From contig CAVZWU010000022.1 of NCBI GenBank assembly GCA_963779095.1, positions 372,001 through 436,000 on the forward strand: a stretch of DNA of 64,000 nucleotides, written 5' to 3'. The translations under genes were made by a program, and so were the position numbers. Every line of letters begins with the position of its first letter. Position 1 is the first letter of the stretch. The notes below the pieces were generated by a model. That model saw only the letters and a list, made by a program, of their open reading frames with translations, was not told where the DNA came from and ran no database searches. This document shows, in pieces, positions 53,421 to 63,240 of this stretch. Source of the stretch: Roseiarcus sp963779095. Its GTDB lineage: Bacteria > Pseudomonadota > Alphaproteobacteria > Rhizobiales > Beijerinckiaceae.

Positions 53421-55124
53421 ATGACCATTCAACCGTGGGTGAAGTCCTATCCGCCGAACGTGCGCCGGGACGCGCCGCTCGATCTCTCCTCCGTGCAGAG
53501 CGTGCTTGAGAAGGCCGCCGAGCGGTTCGGCCCGCAGCCGGCGCTCGACTTCATGGGCAAGCGGACAACCTACGCGGAACTGGACGCGCTCGCGAACCGC
53601 GCCGCGGCGGGCTTCCAGAAGCTCGGCGTCAAGCCCGGCGTTCACGTCGGCCTCTACCTGCCCAACACGCCTCACTACGTCATCGCGTTTTTCGGCGTGC
53701 TGAAAGCCGGCGGGACGGTCGTCAACTACTCGCCCCTGGACGCGCTGCGGACGCTCGAGCTCAAGGTCAACGACAGCGAGACCGACATCCTCGTCAGTCT
53801 CGACCTCGCCTCGCTCTATCCGCAGGCGGAGAAGCTCCTCGCCTCCACGCGTCTCAAAACGCTGGTCATTGGCGAATTCGCCGAGATGACGCCCGCGCCC
53901 GGGCCGGTGAAAGCGCAGATGGCCGCAGGAAAGATGCTCTCCGAGGTGACATACGACGAGCGCCCATGTCGCGTTCCGCGATCTGATCGACAACGACGGC
54001 CGCTATCAGGCCCATCCGCTCGGCGCGCTCACGGATGAAGTGGCCGTCGATTCAATATACCGGCGGCACGACCGGTTCGCCCAAGGGCGCGATGCTGACG
54101 CACGCCAATCTGACCGCGGCCTGCTCGCTCTACACCGAAGTGATGACCCGCGGCGAAGAGGGCTTGCGGGTGGGCGAGGAGCGTTTCCTCTGCATCCTGC
54201 CGCTGTTCCACATCTATTCGCTCACCGTCGTCATGCTGCTCGGCTTTAGGCTGGGGGCGGAGCTCGTCCTTCATCCGCGCTTCGATCCCGCGGCGGCCGC
54301 TCAAGGATATCGTGGAGAAGAAGATCACCGTCTACATGGGCGTGCCGACGATGCATGTCGCGCTCCTGAGCGAGCCCGGCGTCGAGGCGATGGACTTCTC
54401 GTCGCTGCGCCTGTGCGCGTCGGGCGGCGCGCCGTTGCCGGTCGCGGTGCAGGAGCGGTTCGAGAGCGTCACGGGCCGCAGGTTGACCGAAGGCTGGGGC
54501 ATGACGGAGACGGCGCCGATCGGCACGTTCACGCCGCGCGAAGGGCGCAGACGGCCCGGATCGTGCGGCGTTCCTTATCCCGGGACGGAGATGAAGTTCA
54601 TCGACGTCGCCAACCCGGAGCGCGAGGTGAAGCTCGGCGAGCGCGGCGAGATCTGCGTCAAGGGCCCGAACGTGACGAAGGGCTATTGGAAGAAGCCGGA
54701 AGCGACTGCGAATTCCATGACGGCGGACGGCTTCTTCCGCACCGGCGACGTCGGCTATATGGACGAGGACGGCTTCGTCTATATCGTCGACCGGACCAAG
54801 GACATGCTCTTGTGCGGCGGGTTCAACGTCTATCCGCGCAACATCGAGGAGGCGATCTATCAGCACCCCTCGGTCGAGGAGGTGAGCGTGATCGGAATCC
54901 CGGACGACTATCGCGGCGAGACGCCGAAGGCTTTCGTCAAGCTGAAGGCCGGCGCGCCGCCGCTCACGCTCGAGGAGATGAAAGCGTTCCTGAAGGATCG
55001 GCTGGGAAAACACGAAATGATCAGCGCCATGGAAATCCGCGACGAATTGCCCAAGACGCCGGTGGGCAAGATATCGAAGAAGGACCTTCGCGAATACGAG
55101 GCGCGGGCGCATGCGAACGCGTGA
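53421..55124 (+). CDS. Long-chain acyl-CoA ligase (FadD/PimA-like), frameshifted
   Basis: ANL-superfamily enzyme making acyl-CoA from a fatty or dicarboxylic acid, ATP and CoA. 'PWVKSYPPNVRRD' opening, AMP-binding P-loop 'YTGGTTGSPKGAML', 'GWGMTETAPIGTF', 'FFRTGDVGYMDEDGFVYIVDR' (split here as 'RTGDVGYMDEDG') and the C-terminal Lys in 'KTPVGKISKKDLRE'. Breaks near 53975, 54048 and 54293 are each explained by one base. ATG 53421 follows GAGGATAAGG. Full length about 565. Confidence 0.9.
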
Positions 55125-55161
55125 GGGCTTGAGACCGAAGCGAAGCAAACAAGCGCAAGCC

Positions 55162-55207
55162 TTGACCGTCGCCCGTGCTGGATATACATTGATCTAAATG
55201 TCTATCC
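55162..55207 (+). promoter_or_regulatory. Promoter with overlapping palindromic operator for vapBC
   Basis: TTGACC (55162-55167), 17-base spacer, TACATT (55185-55190) forms a sigma-70-like promoter. Across the -10, GGATATACATT (55180-55190) and AAATGTCTATCC (55196-55207) make an imperfect inverted repeat. Overlap of operator and promoter fits autorepression by the VapB-type antitoxin. Confidence 0.6.
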
Positions 55208-55220
55208 ATGGAGAGGTTCC

Positions 55221-55451
55221 GTGCAGGTCGCCAAATGGGGCAACAGTCTCGCCGTCCGCCTTCCCGCCGCAGTGGTCGAGGCCCTGCGACTCAAGGAGGG
55301 CGACGAGATTGACATTCACGTCGCTGGCGAGCGCGAGTTCGTCGTTGCGCGGAAGCCAAGTCGACAGGATTTCCTGAACCGGTTGCGCGCCTATCGGGGG
55401 CGCTTGCCCCGAGACTTCAAGTTCGACCGGGAAGAGGCGAATGCCCGGTGA
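55221..55451 (+). CDS. vapB: AbrB/MazE-type antitoxin (VapB)
   Basis: 76 residues. A swapped-hairpin SpoVT/AbrB DNA-binding domain ('VAKWGNSLAVRLPAAVVEA', 'LRLKEGDEIDIHVAG') is followed by a toxin-binding tail ('DFLNRLRAYRGRLPRDFKF'). GTG 55221 follows GAGAGG. It overlaps vapC by four bases (GTGA). Confidence 0.9.
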   Translation: MQVAKWGNSLAVRLPAAVVEALRLKEGDEIDIHVAGEREFVVARKPSRQDFLNRLRAYRGRLPRDFKFDREEANAR

Positions 55452-55852
55452 TTTTCTTCGACACCAACGTCCTCATTTATATCGCCTCCGACGACTCAGA
55501 AAAGGCGGATCGCGCTGAAGCGATCGTTCGCGAAGGCGGAGCGATCAGCGTCCAAGTGCTGAATGAAATCGCAAATGTCGCTCGGCGCAAAATGAAATTG
55601 TCCTGGCAGGAAACGCGCGGCTTTCTGTCCTCACTGCGCGAGCTATTGACTGTTCACCCGGTGACTGTCGACACGCATGAGTTGGGGCTTGCGCTGGCTG
55701 AGCGGCACCATCTCGCGATCTACGACGCGCAGATCGCCGCTTCCGCTCTAATTGCCGGGTGTGACAAGCTCTGGTCCGCAGATATGCAGGATGGGATGAC
55801 GATCGACCGGCGCTTGCGCATCGTCAATCCGTTTCGCGCCAGCAGCCGATGA
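55448..55852 (+). CDS. vapC: PIN-domain ribonuclease toxin (VapC)
   Basis: 134-residue PIN nuclease with acidic metal-binding residues in 'IFFDTNVLIYIASDD' (Asp), 'VQVLNEIANVARRK' (Glu) and 'IYDAQIAASALIAGC' (Asp); 'LWSADMQDG' gives the fourth. Targets are usually tRNA or rRNA. GTG start overlaps vapB. All catalytic residues intact, so likely an active toxin. Confidence 0.93.
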   Translation: MIFFDTNVLIYIASDDSEKADRAEAIVREGGAISVQVLNEIANVARRKMKLSWQETRGFLSSLRELLTVHPVTVDTHELGLALAERHHLAIYDAQIAASALIAGCDKLWSADMQDGMTIDRRLRIVNPFRASSR

Positions 55853-55873
55853 CCGCCTGATTGAAGTGTCCCG

Positions 55874-56350
55874 ATGAAACCAGCCGAAAGCCCCTCCGCG
55901 CTGAAAGTTCAGGCCGCGCTCGGCGACCGGTTCAAGGTCATGGAGTTCGACGCCAGCACACGCACCGCCGCCGACGCAGCGGCCGCGATCGGCTGCGAGG
56001 TGGCTGAGATCGCCAAATCGTTGATCTTCCGCGGCGCGACGAGTGGGCGCGCGGTATTGATCATCGCCTCTGGCGTCGATCGCGTCGATGAGAAAAAAGT
56101 GGCCGCGGCGGTGGGCGAGCCCATCGCGCGCGCCGACACCGACTTCGTGCGCGAGGCGACTGGCTTCGCCATCGGCGGCGTGCCGCCGGTTGGCCACAAG
56201 ACCCAGCCGATCGTTCTCATCGAGCAATCGCTCATGCAGTTCGGCGAAATCTGGGCGGCGGCCGGAACGCCGAACGCGGTCTTTCGCCTGACGCCGTCCG
56301 ACCTCGTCAAACTGACTGGCGGGCGCACGGTCGCGGTCGCGCGCAGATAG
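55874..56350 (+). CDS. YbaK/EbsC-type aminoacyl-tRNA deacylase
   Basis: 158 residues. Fold signatures: 'EFDASTRTAADAAAAIGC', 'IAKSLIFRGATSGRAVLII' with the conserved catalytic Lys (AKSL), 'VGEPIARADTDFVREATG', 'IGGVPPVGHK' and 'PNAVFRLTPSDLVKLTGG'. Hydrolyses misacylated tRNA such as Cys-tRNA-Pro. Starts 22 bases after vapC on the same strand. Confidence 0.9.
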   Translation: MKPAESPSALKVQAALGDRFKVMEFDASTRTAADAAAAIGCEVAEIAKSLIFRGATSGRAVLIIASGVDRVDEKKVAAAVGEPIARADTDFVREATGFAIGGVPPVGHKTQPIVLIEQSLMQFGEIWAAAGTPNAVFRLTPSDLVKLTGGRTVAVARR

Positions 56351-56361
56351 GGACGCTGGCC

Positions 56362-57175
56362 ATGAAAGGAAACGCGGCGGGGAAGATCAGGATCGGCGTC
56401 GGCGGCTGGACATACGAGCCGTGGCGCGGCGCGTTCTTTCCCAAAGGCCTGCCGCACGCGAAAGAGCTCGCCTATGCGGGCTCGAAACTGACCTCGATCG
56501 AGATCAACGGCACCTATTACGGCTCACAGAAGCCCGCGAGCTTCATCAAGTGGCGTGACGAGACGCCGGACGATTTCGTCTTCGCGGTCAAGGGGCCGCG
56601 CTTCGCCACCAACCGCCGCGTTCTTGGCGAAGCCGGCGAATCGATCGAACGCTTCTTCAAGTCCGGCGTCACCGAGCTCAAGTCCAAGCTCGGACCGATC
56701 AACTGGCAATTCGCGACGACGAAGCGCTTCGACGCCGACGATTTCGCCGCATTTCTGAAGCTGCTCCCCAAGTCGGTCGACGGCCTCGCCATCCGCCACG
56801 TCGTGGAAGTGCGCCACGAGAGCTTCAAACATCCCGACTTCATCGCGCTTGCGCGCGAGCATGAGGTCGCCGTCGTCATGGCCGGGCGATTCCGACTACC
56901 CGCAGATCGCCGACGTGACCGCGCCATTCGTCTACGCGCGCATCATGGGAACGACGGAAAACGAGGAGCGCGGATATTCCGACGCCGCGCTCGATCAATG
57001 GGCGAGCCGCGCGAAAACATGGGCCGCGGGCGGCTCGCCAAAAGATCTCGCGACAGTGGCGCCGGCGCCGAAATCCGACGCCGCCGGCCGCGAGGTGTTT
57101 CTCTATGTCATCAGCGGCCACAAGCAACGCAACCCGGCCGCTGCGATGGCGCTGATCGAGCGCCTCAGCTCTTGA
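56362..57175 (+). CDS. DUF72 family protein, frameshifted
   Basis: TIM-barrel protein of unknown reaction. 'KIRIGVGGWTYEPWRGAFF' is the diagnostic start, then 'TSIEINGTYYGSQKPASFI', 'VFAVKGPRFATNRR' and 'VVEVRHESFKHPDF'. A frame break near 56887 precedes 'SDYPQIADVTAPFVYARIM' and 'VFLYVISGHKQRNPAAAMA'. The end overlaps the convergent hydrolase by 11 bases. Confidence 0.88.
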
Positions 57176-57988
57176 GGAAGGCGAGGAGATCCGCGTTGAT
57201 CGTCTCGGCGTGGGTGGTCGGCATGCCGTGCGGAAAGTCCTTGTAGGTTTTTAAGGTTCCGTGTTTGAGCAGCTTCGCTGACAGCGGGCCCGCGGCGACA
57301 TAAGGCACGATCTGATCGTCCTCGCTGTGCATCACCAGCACCGGCACATTGATCTCTTTCAAGTCCTCGGTGAAGTCGGTCTGCGAGAAGGCGACGATGC
57401 CGTCATAGTGCGCCTTGGCGCCGCCCATCATGCCCTGGCGCCACCAGTTCCAGACCACCGGCTCGATCGTCTTCGCGCCGGGCCGGTTGAAGCCGTAGAA
57501 GGGTCCTGCAGGCAGGTCGTAGTAGAACTTGGAGCGATTGGCGGCGAGCTGCTTCTGCAGATCGTCGAACACGCTCTTGGCAGGCCGTTGGGGTTCGCCT
57601 CGGTTTTCAACATCAGCGGCGGCACCGCGCTGATGATCGCAGCCTTCACGACCCCCTGCTCGCCGCGCCGCGCCAGATAGCGCACGACTTCGCCGCCGCC
57701 GGTCGAATGGCCGACGTGGATCGCGTCTTTGAGGCTGAGATGGGTGGTCACCGCGGCGAGATCGTCGGCGTAATGATCCATGTCATGGCCGCCGCCGGTC
57801 TGGGTCGACCGGCCATGGCCGCGCCGGTCGTGGGCGATGACGCGATAGCCATGGCCGAGAAAGAACAGCATCTGCGCGTCCCAGTCGTCCGCCGATAGCG
57901 GCCAGCCGTGGCTGAACACGATCGGTTGTCCGCTTCCCCAATCCTTGTAATAAATCTCGACGCCGTCCTTGGTGGTGACCGTCGCCAT
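57165..57988 (-). CDS. Alpha/beta-hydrolase, non-heme chloroperoxidase-like, frameshifted
   Basis: Serine hydrolase of the arylesterase/chloroperoxidase type (about 274 residues). 'DGVEIYYKDWGSGQPIVF', 'SHGWPLSADDWDAQM', nucleophile Ser in 'HVGHSTGGGEVVRYLA', Asp in 'LVMHSEDDQIVPY' and His in 'KDFPHGMPTTHAETI'. A single break near 57575. Start ATG 57988. Confidence 0.9.
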
Positions 57989-58819
57989 AATTCCTCCCTC
58001 GGCAATCTGGAAACGAAGGCTCCCCAGCGCGGAACGCTATCGGATATCGCGCACGAGAGCGATCGGCAAAATAATGGTCGACGGCCTCAATCCGAGATGG
58101 ACGAGGTGAGGGCGCCGATCAGGCCGCTTCGCAACCCCGGCCGCAAGCTAAGCCGAAACAGACAGCGCTGCGCAGCGCAGTCCCGAAGCCGCGGACAAGC
58201 GCGCGAACGCCATCCGTCATGGCGGAGCTCAAGCCGGCGACGCCATAGCGGTCGAGCGGCGCGAGTTGCGCGCGGAGATCGTCAATTTTGAGCCGCACCG
58301 CCAACGGCGCGTTCCCTCGGTGGAGGTTCGGCGAGCCGAGCATGACATGTCTCCAAAGGATTTCGTTTGATTCGCACGATACAGACTGGGTCTGACCTCA
58401 ATGTGACAGGCTCGGGACCTGGATCGGATACGAACAAGACGCGATTTGGTTTCGCGGGAGGCCGCAGTGTCGCCGTCTGGCGATCTCGCCGAAAGAGCGC
58501 GCGAATCTGATGGACCTGCGGCAAACGATCATCCCGAACAAGGCGCGCAACCTGACACCCGCCCTCCCCAAGGCAAGGCGGCGGTTCGGCCATAACGGGA
58601 TATCGAGGCTAACAGCAGAGCGGGTTGACCATCACAAGCTAGCAAAGCCTCACGCTTGTTCCACCTGTCGACCGGCCTGCGGGGGTTACCGTCAAACCGC
58701 CTTGACATAGCGGTTCCGTCGGGAAAAACTCCCGCCAACGAGTTCGTAGTCGATCAACTTCCGGGCTCCATCCCTCAGGTCCGGGAGAATCTTCAACGGG
58801 GGGACGAGGAGACGCTTCC
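57989..58819. other. Long intergenic region upstream of the PQQ dehydrogenase
   Basis: About 830 bases without a recognisable gene. Short open frames exist on both strands but lack starts with ribosome sites or conserved motifs. A self-complementary run CGCTGCGCAGCG occurs near 58168. The last 100 bases precede the dehydrogenase and should hold its promoter; no element was firmly identified. Possibly the site of a lost gene. Confidence 0.45.
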
Positions 58820-60536
58820 ATGAGAGGACACGCCAAGATTCTAACTATGACGGTCGCCGTCGCGACGTTGCTGTCAGCAGCGCCAGCGCTTGCGCAGCCA
58901 GTCGACACCGCTCGCATCGCAGGCGGCAGCCCCAATGACTGGCTGGCGTATCACCAGTCCTATAACGGGTGGAGCTATAGCCCGCTCGATCAGATCAACG
59001 CCAACAACGTCAACGATTTAGAAGTCGCCTGGATAGCTGTTCCGGGGCATGCGACCCGCGGCTTGCAGACCATGCCGCTCGTCGCCGACGGCGTACTGTA
59101 CTACACGGGATCCTATAGCCGGGTGTTCGCGCTTGACGGCGCAACTGGCAAGCAGCTCTGGTCTTACACGCCGGAACTCGATGACGCGCTGATCGCGCGC
59201 CAGACGCATTCGCCATACAATCGCGGGGCCGCAATTGGCGACGGGCGGCTTTATGTCGGCACCGTCGATGGCCGGTTGATCGCGCTCGACATGAAAACGG
59301 GCAAGGTGGCCTGGGACACCAAGCTGCAGGATTCCCAGAAGCTGACGGTCGGGTTCACCGGCGCGCCGCTCTACGCCAAGGGCACGGTGGTCATCGGCAG
59401 CCAAGGCGGCGAATGGCCCGGCCAAGGCCCGATCTATGGCGTCGACGCCGCGACCGGCAAGGTGAAGTGGAAGTTCAACACCGTTGGCGGCGACGAGGCG
59501 TCTAAGCAGAGCTACGGCAACGATTCCTGGCGCACCGGCGGCGGCGGCGGCTGGATGCCGGGCACGTTCGAGCCGGAAACCAACATCGTCTACTGGGGCA
59601 CAGCGAACCCCGCGCCGCTCTATGACTGGGCCGGCGACAAATGGAAAACCGAGGGCGCGCGGCCCGGCGACAACCTTTATACCACGTCAGTGCTCGCCCT
59701 CGACATCGACACCGGCGACCTCAAATTCTACCATCAGGAGCTGCCGCACGACACCTGGGACTTCGACAGTGCGATCGGCGAGTTCGTGAAAATTGACCGC
59801 GACGGCAAGCACTACATCGTGCATCCGAACAAGAGCGGTTTCATGTTTGTCTATGACCGCGACCTGAAGGTGCAGAACGTCTGGCCGCTCATTCAGAACT
59901 ATAATTTCGTCAAGGGCATCGATCCAAAGACGGGCGAGCTGATCGGCCGACGCGACTTCACGGCCGGAAAGGCAGACCGACCCGCTGTGCCCAGCGATCG
60001 ACGGCGGCGTGAGCTGGAATTCCGGTAGCTACAGCCCGAAGACCGGACTTTACTACAAGGTGGGCAACGAGTGGTGCATAGCCCTCGAGGTGGTGAAGAC
60101 CACGCCCGTGACAGTGCCGGTGGTGCAGCTCAATATCGGCGCCAATTTCCACGAGGTTCCGCCTCCGGGCGATGAAATCTACGGTCATCTCGATGCGCGC
60201 GATCCGATCACTGGCGCCAAGAAGTGGGAGGTGCGCTTTCCGCAGCCGCCGCTATCGAGCGTGCTGTCCACTGGCGGCAATCTCGTGTTTCTGCCGGACG
60301 CGCGCGGCATAGTGCACGCCTACAATGCGGAAACTGGCGCCGAGTTGTGGAACCACTCGGATGGGCTCGGTCATGTCGGCGGCATCGTCAGCTACTCCGC
60401 GGGCGGCAAGCAATACGTCGCCGTCACTGTGGGCTTTGGCAGCCTAGTCGGCGATGGGTACGGGAAGTTGTTTGGCGAGCCTTTCAAGAGCATGCCGCGC
60501 GATGAGGGCTTGCTCGTGGTGTACAGCCTGAAGTAA
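58820..60536 (+). CDS. PQQ-dependent alcohol dehydrogenase with lanthanide-type Asp, frameshifted
   Basis: Periplasmic eight-bladed quinoprotein. Signal peptide to about residue 26 ('SAAPALAQ'). 'SYSPLDQINANNVNDLEVAW' is the usual start of the propeller. Metal/PQQ ligands: Glu198 in 'SQGGEWPGQG', Asn263 in 'WGTANPAPLYDW', catalytic Asp314 in 'PHDTWDFDSAIGE', and a second Asp (316) two residues on, the mark of lanthanide-dependent (XoxF/ExaF-type) enzymes. The vicinal Cys-Cys of methanol dehydrogenases is missing: the position reads 'RQTHSPYNRG'. A frame break near 59978. GAGGAGA precedes ATG 58820. Substrate unknown; xoxF-like gene order follows. Confidence 0.88.
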
Positions 60537-60548
60537 GCAAATAAGGAA

Positions 60549-60585
60549 GGGGCGGAGCGCGCCGGCGCCCGCCCCGACCCTTTTT
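60549..60585 (+). terminator. Weak terminator-like hairpin between dehydrogenase and cytochrome genes
   Basis: GGGGCG...CGCCCC stem (60549-60575) with inner GCGC pairing, followed after GACCC by TTTTT (60581-60585). The T-run is not directly at the stem, so partial attenuation of the downstream genes is the more likely role. Confidence 0.4.
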
Positions 60586-60610
60586 CACACCCGCGCCGGA
60601 GTTTAACCCC

Positions 60611-60955
60611 GTGAGCAACCGCGCATGGCTTCTGCTGTTTGCGGGAGCGCTTATGGCTCTCGCGCCCGATTTGGCAATTCCGCAGCAAACAGCGCCACCA
60701 TCCGCGGCGGCAGCGCCGGCGTCCAAACTGGATGTCCCGCAGCTCTTCGCCACCACTTGCGGCTGGTGCCACACGGATGGCGGCCGGGTCGCAGGCAAAG
60801 GGCCGCAACTTATGAACACCGCGCGTAGCGACGACTTTATCCGCAACCGCATCAAGAACGGCAAGGAAGGCGCGATGCCGGCGTTCGGCAAAAGCTTCTC
60901 CGATGCGGACATCGATCAGATAATCGCTTATATCCGCAATCTGAAGCCGGACTGA
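60611..60955 (+). CDS. Periplasmic class I c-type cytochrome (XoxG-like)
   Basis: 114 residues with signal peptide, heme motif CGWCH (residues 50-54: 'TTCGWCHTDGGRV') and axial Met89 in 'EGAMPAFGKSFSD'. 'DIDQIIAYIRNLKPD' is the C-terminal helix. As the partner of the upstream dehydrogenase it should accept its electrons. GTG 60611. Confidence 0.9.
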   Translation: MSNRAWLLLFAGALMALAPDLAIPQQTAPPSAAAAPASKLDVPQLFATTCGWCHTDGGRVAGKGPQLMNTARSDDFIRNRIKNGKEGAMPAFGKSFSDADIDQIIAYIRNLKPD

Positions 60956-60969
60956 GGAGTGATCTTGCG

Positions 60970-61734
60970 ATGAAGCGCGTCCTCCCTGCTCTCGCCCTGT
61001 GCTGTCTTGCCTTCGCTGTCCATGCGCGCACGCTCGCCGAGATCAAGGAGCGTGGCGTGATCGGGCTTTGCGCGCATCCGAACTCGCTGCCGTTCGCGAG
61101 CAAGACGGCGGAGCCGCCGGGATTTCAGATCGAGCTGGCGCGCGCGCTGGCGCGCGAGCTTGGGGTGTCGCTGACGCCCGATTGGATTTTGACGGCCTAC
61201 CAGATCTCCCGCGCGGACTGCGACATCATGCTGGATGTGATCGCCGACCCCGAGGCGCAGGAGGAGACAAGGCTCAAGCTTTCCGAGCCTTATTACCACT
61301 CAGGGGTGTCGCTGGCGGTGCCGCAGAACAGCCGGATCAGCTCGTTCGCGACCCTGGATGGCACGACCAAGGTGGGCGTGCAGGTTGGATCGCTCGCCGC
61401 CATGACGCTGGATCAGCGGCACGTCCGCATTTCCATCTTCGGTTTTGAGGAGGACATGCTGGACGCGATCGGGGCGCATGAGGTCGACGCCGCAGCGGTG
61501 ACCGCGACCTCGGCCGGATATTACAACAAGCGCCATCCTGGGCACGAGGTGGTGGTCTTGCCGCCCGACGAGACCGCGCCAGCGCTGTCGTGGAACGTAG
61601 CCGTGGGAATGCGGCGGCCTGACGCCACCCTCAAGGAAGCGATCGACGCGGCGCTGTTGCGGTTGACCAAGGACGGAACGATCGCCGCGATTTATGCGCG
61701 CTACGGGGTGACGTTGCAGCCCCCGAAGTTGTAA
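60970..61734 (+). CDS. Periplasmic solute-binding protein, MoxJ/XoxJ-like
   Basis: 254 residues with a signal peptide ('MKRVLPALALCCLAFAVHA') and family-3 binding-protein fold: 'TLAEIKERGVIGLCAHPNS', 'GFQIELARALARELGVSLT', 'DIMLDVIADPEAQEETRL', 'KVGVQVGSLAAMTLDQ'. In lanthanide methanol dehydrogenase clusters such proteins follow the cytochrome and help mature or activate the dehydrogenase. Here it is third in the same order, 14 bases after the cytochrome stop. Cys in 'LCAHPNS' and 'RADCDIM' may form a disulfide. Confidence 0.88.
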   Translation: MKRVLPALALCCLAFAVHARTLAEIKERGVIGLCAHPNSLPFASKTAEPPGFQIELARALARELGVSLTPDWILTAYQISRADCDIMLDVIADPEAQEETRLKLSEPYYHSGVSLAVPQNSRISSFATLDGTTKVGVQVGSLAAMTLDQRHVRISIFGFEEDMLDAIGAHEVDAAAVTATSAGYYNKRHPGHEVVVLPPDETAPALSWNVAVGMRRPDATLKEAIDAALLRLTKDGTIAAIYARYGVTLQPPKL

Positions 61735-61735
61735 G

Positions 61736-61753
61736 CGCTGATTTTGCTCAGCG
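61736..61753. terminator. Short hairpin between convergent genes
   Basis: CGCTGA-TTTTGC-TCAGCG, a perfect 6-bp stem directly after the binding-protein stop, in the gap to the convergent aminopeptidase. No T-run on either strand. Confidence 0.3.
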
Positions 61754-61817
61754 GCGCCCCGCGCCTTGCTCGACTTGACACTGCAGCGAAGGCCGACAGA
61801 CGAACTCTCGCCGACGC

Positions 61818-63071
61818 TCAGGCCCACTCGCCTTTGCGGAACACCGGCGTGCGGGCGCCGTTCGCGTCGAGGCCGTCGATGTCAATTCTGTCCGATCCGA
61901 TCATCCAGTCGATATGGATCATGCTCTTGTTGCCGCCCTGCGCGGCGATCTGATCCGGGCTGAGCTTCGCGCCGTCGACGAAGCATTTCGCATAGCATTG
62001 CCCAAGCGCGATGTGACACGCGGCGTTCTCGTCGAACAGCGTGTTGAAGAACAGAAGGCCGCTCTTCGAGATCGGCGAGGAGTTCGGCACCAGCGCGACC
62101 TCGCCGAGGCGCCGCGCGCCATCGTCGGTGTCGAGCACTTGTCTCAACACGTCCTCGCCGCGCGAGGCCTTCGCTTCGACAATGCGCCCGCCTTCGAAGC
62201 GGACCGCGATGCCGTCGATCAGCGTGCCCTGGTAGGAGAGCGGCTTGGTGCTGACGACGTGGCCATCGACCCGGCGCGCATGCGGCGTGGTGAAGACCTC
62301 CTCGGTCGGGATGTTCGGGTTGCAGGTTATGCCGTTCTTCGCCGTCGCCGCGCCGCCCTCCCACGCGTGGCCGTCGGCGAGCCCGATTGTGAGATCCGTT
62401 CCCGGCCCGGTGTAATGGAGGGCGTGAAATTTTTTCGCGTTCAGCCATTTCGTCCGCCGGTTGAGCGCCGCATTGTGCGTGGCCCACGCCTGAACTGGAT
62501 CGTCATTGTCGACGCGCGAAGCGGAGAAGATCGCCTCCGCCAGCCTGCCGACGGCGACGTCCTCCTCGTCTCCCGGAAAGACCCGCTTCGCCCAGGAGGC
62601 GGTCGGATAGGCGACGATGTTCCAGTTGATGTCGAAGCCCGCGATCTTTTCCAGCGCCGGCTGGTAGGCGATCGAATTGGCCTTGTTGGCGCGCGCGACC
62701 TTGGCGGGGTCCTCGTGCGAGAGCAGCATCGGATCGTCGCCGACGATGGCGAGCCGCGCGGTGTTGGCCGCGAAGGCCTTGCCGACGCCCTCATAGAGCC
62801 AGCCTGGCGCGCGGTCGAAGCTCGCATCGGGAGCGAAACGATAGCGCGCGAGCGTGATCTCCTCGTCGGAGAGGATCGGCGTCACCAGGCCGGCGCCGGC
62901 CTTGTAGGCTTCGGCGACGATGCGACGCGCCAGAGGCAGCGCCGCGACCGGCGCGGTCAGGAACAGGTCCTGGCCCGGTTGAAGCCTCAATCCCACCTTG
63001 ATCGCCGTCGCGGCCAGCCGCTCGACCTTCTGATGATCGATCGACGGGAAATTGCGCTGATGGGTGGTCAT
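61818..63071 (-). CDS. M29-family aminopeptidase
   Basis: Metal-dependent aminopeptidase (AmpS/aminopeptidase T type), about 417 residues. Metal-binding Glu/His residues occur in 'NPNIPTEEVFTTPHARR', 'NSSPISKSGLLFFNTLFDE', 'ACHIALGQCYAKCF' and 'MIHIDWMIGSDRIDIDG'. ATG 63071 gives the expected N-terminus near 'KVERLAATAIKVGLRLQPG'. Intact. Convergent with the quinoprotein cluster. Confidence 0.93.
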   Translation of the reverse strand: MTTHQRNFPSIDHQKVERLAATAIKVGLRLQPGQDLFLTAPVAALPLARRIVAEAYKAGAGLVTPILSDEEITLARYRFAPDASFDRAPGWLYEGVGKAFAANTARLAIVGDDPMLLSHEDPAKVARANKANSIAYQPALEKIAGFDINWNIVAYPTASWAKRVFPGDEEDVAVGRLAEAIFSASRVDNDDPVQAWATHNAALNRRTKWLNAKKFHALHYTGPGTDLTIGLADGHAWEGGAATAKNGITCNPNIPTEEVFTTPHARRVDGHVVSTKPLSYQGTLIDGIAVRFEGGRIVEAKASRGEDVLRQVLDTDDGARRLGEVALVPNSSPISKSGLLFFNTLFDENAACHIALGQCYAKCFVDGAKLSPDQIAAQGGNKSMIHIDWMIGSDRIDIDGLDANGARTPVFRKGEWA

Positions 63072-63240
63072 ATGCGGGCTCCGGAGAGATTGCCCCTCGT
63101 CGCGCCAGCCCCGCAAGGGTCGGCTCGTGGCGCGCCGGTGGGCGGCTCTTGTCGGCGCTTCATGCAACCAAGCGCCGATACTCCCCGCTGTCTATCAAAT
63201 CGACGAAAAGGGGGCCAGCCTCTTCCGGCCGGCCCAGCTC

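Noticed and set aside
57989..58819. Possible genes upstream of the PQQ dehydrogenase
   Set aside because: Several open frames were read on both strands, but none shows a family motif, credible start or consistent codon use.
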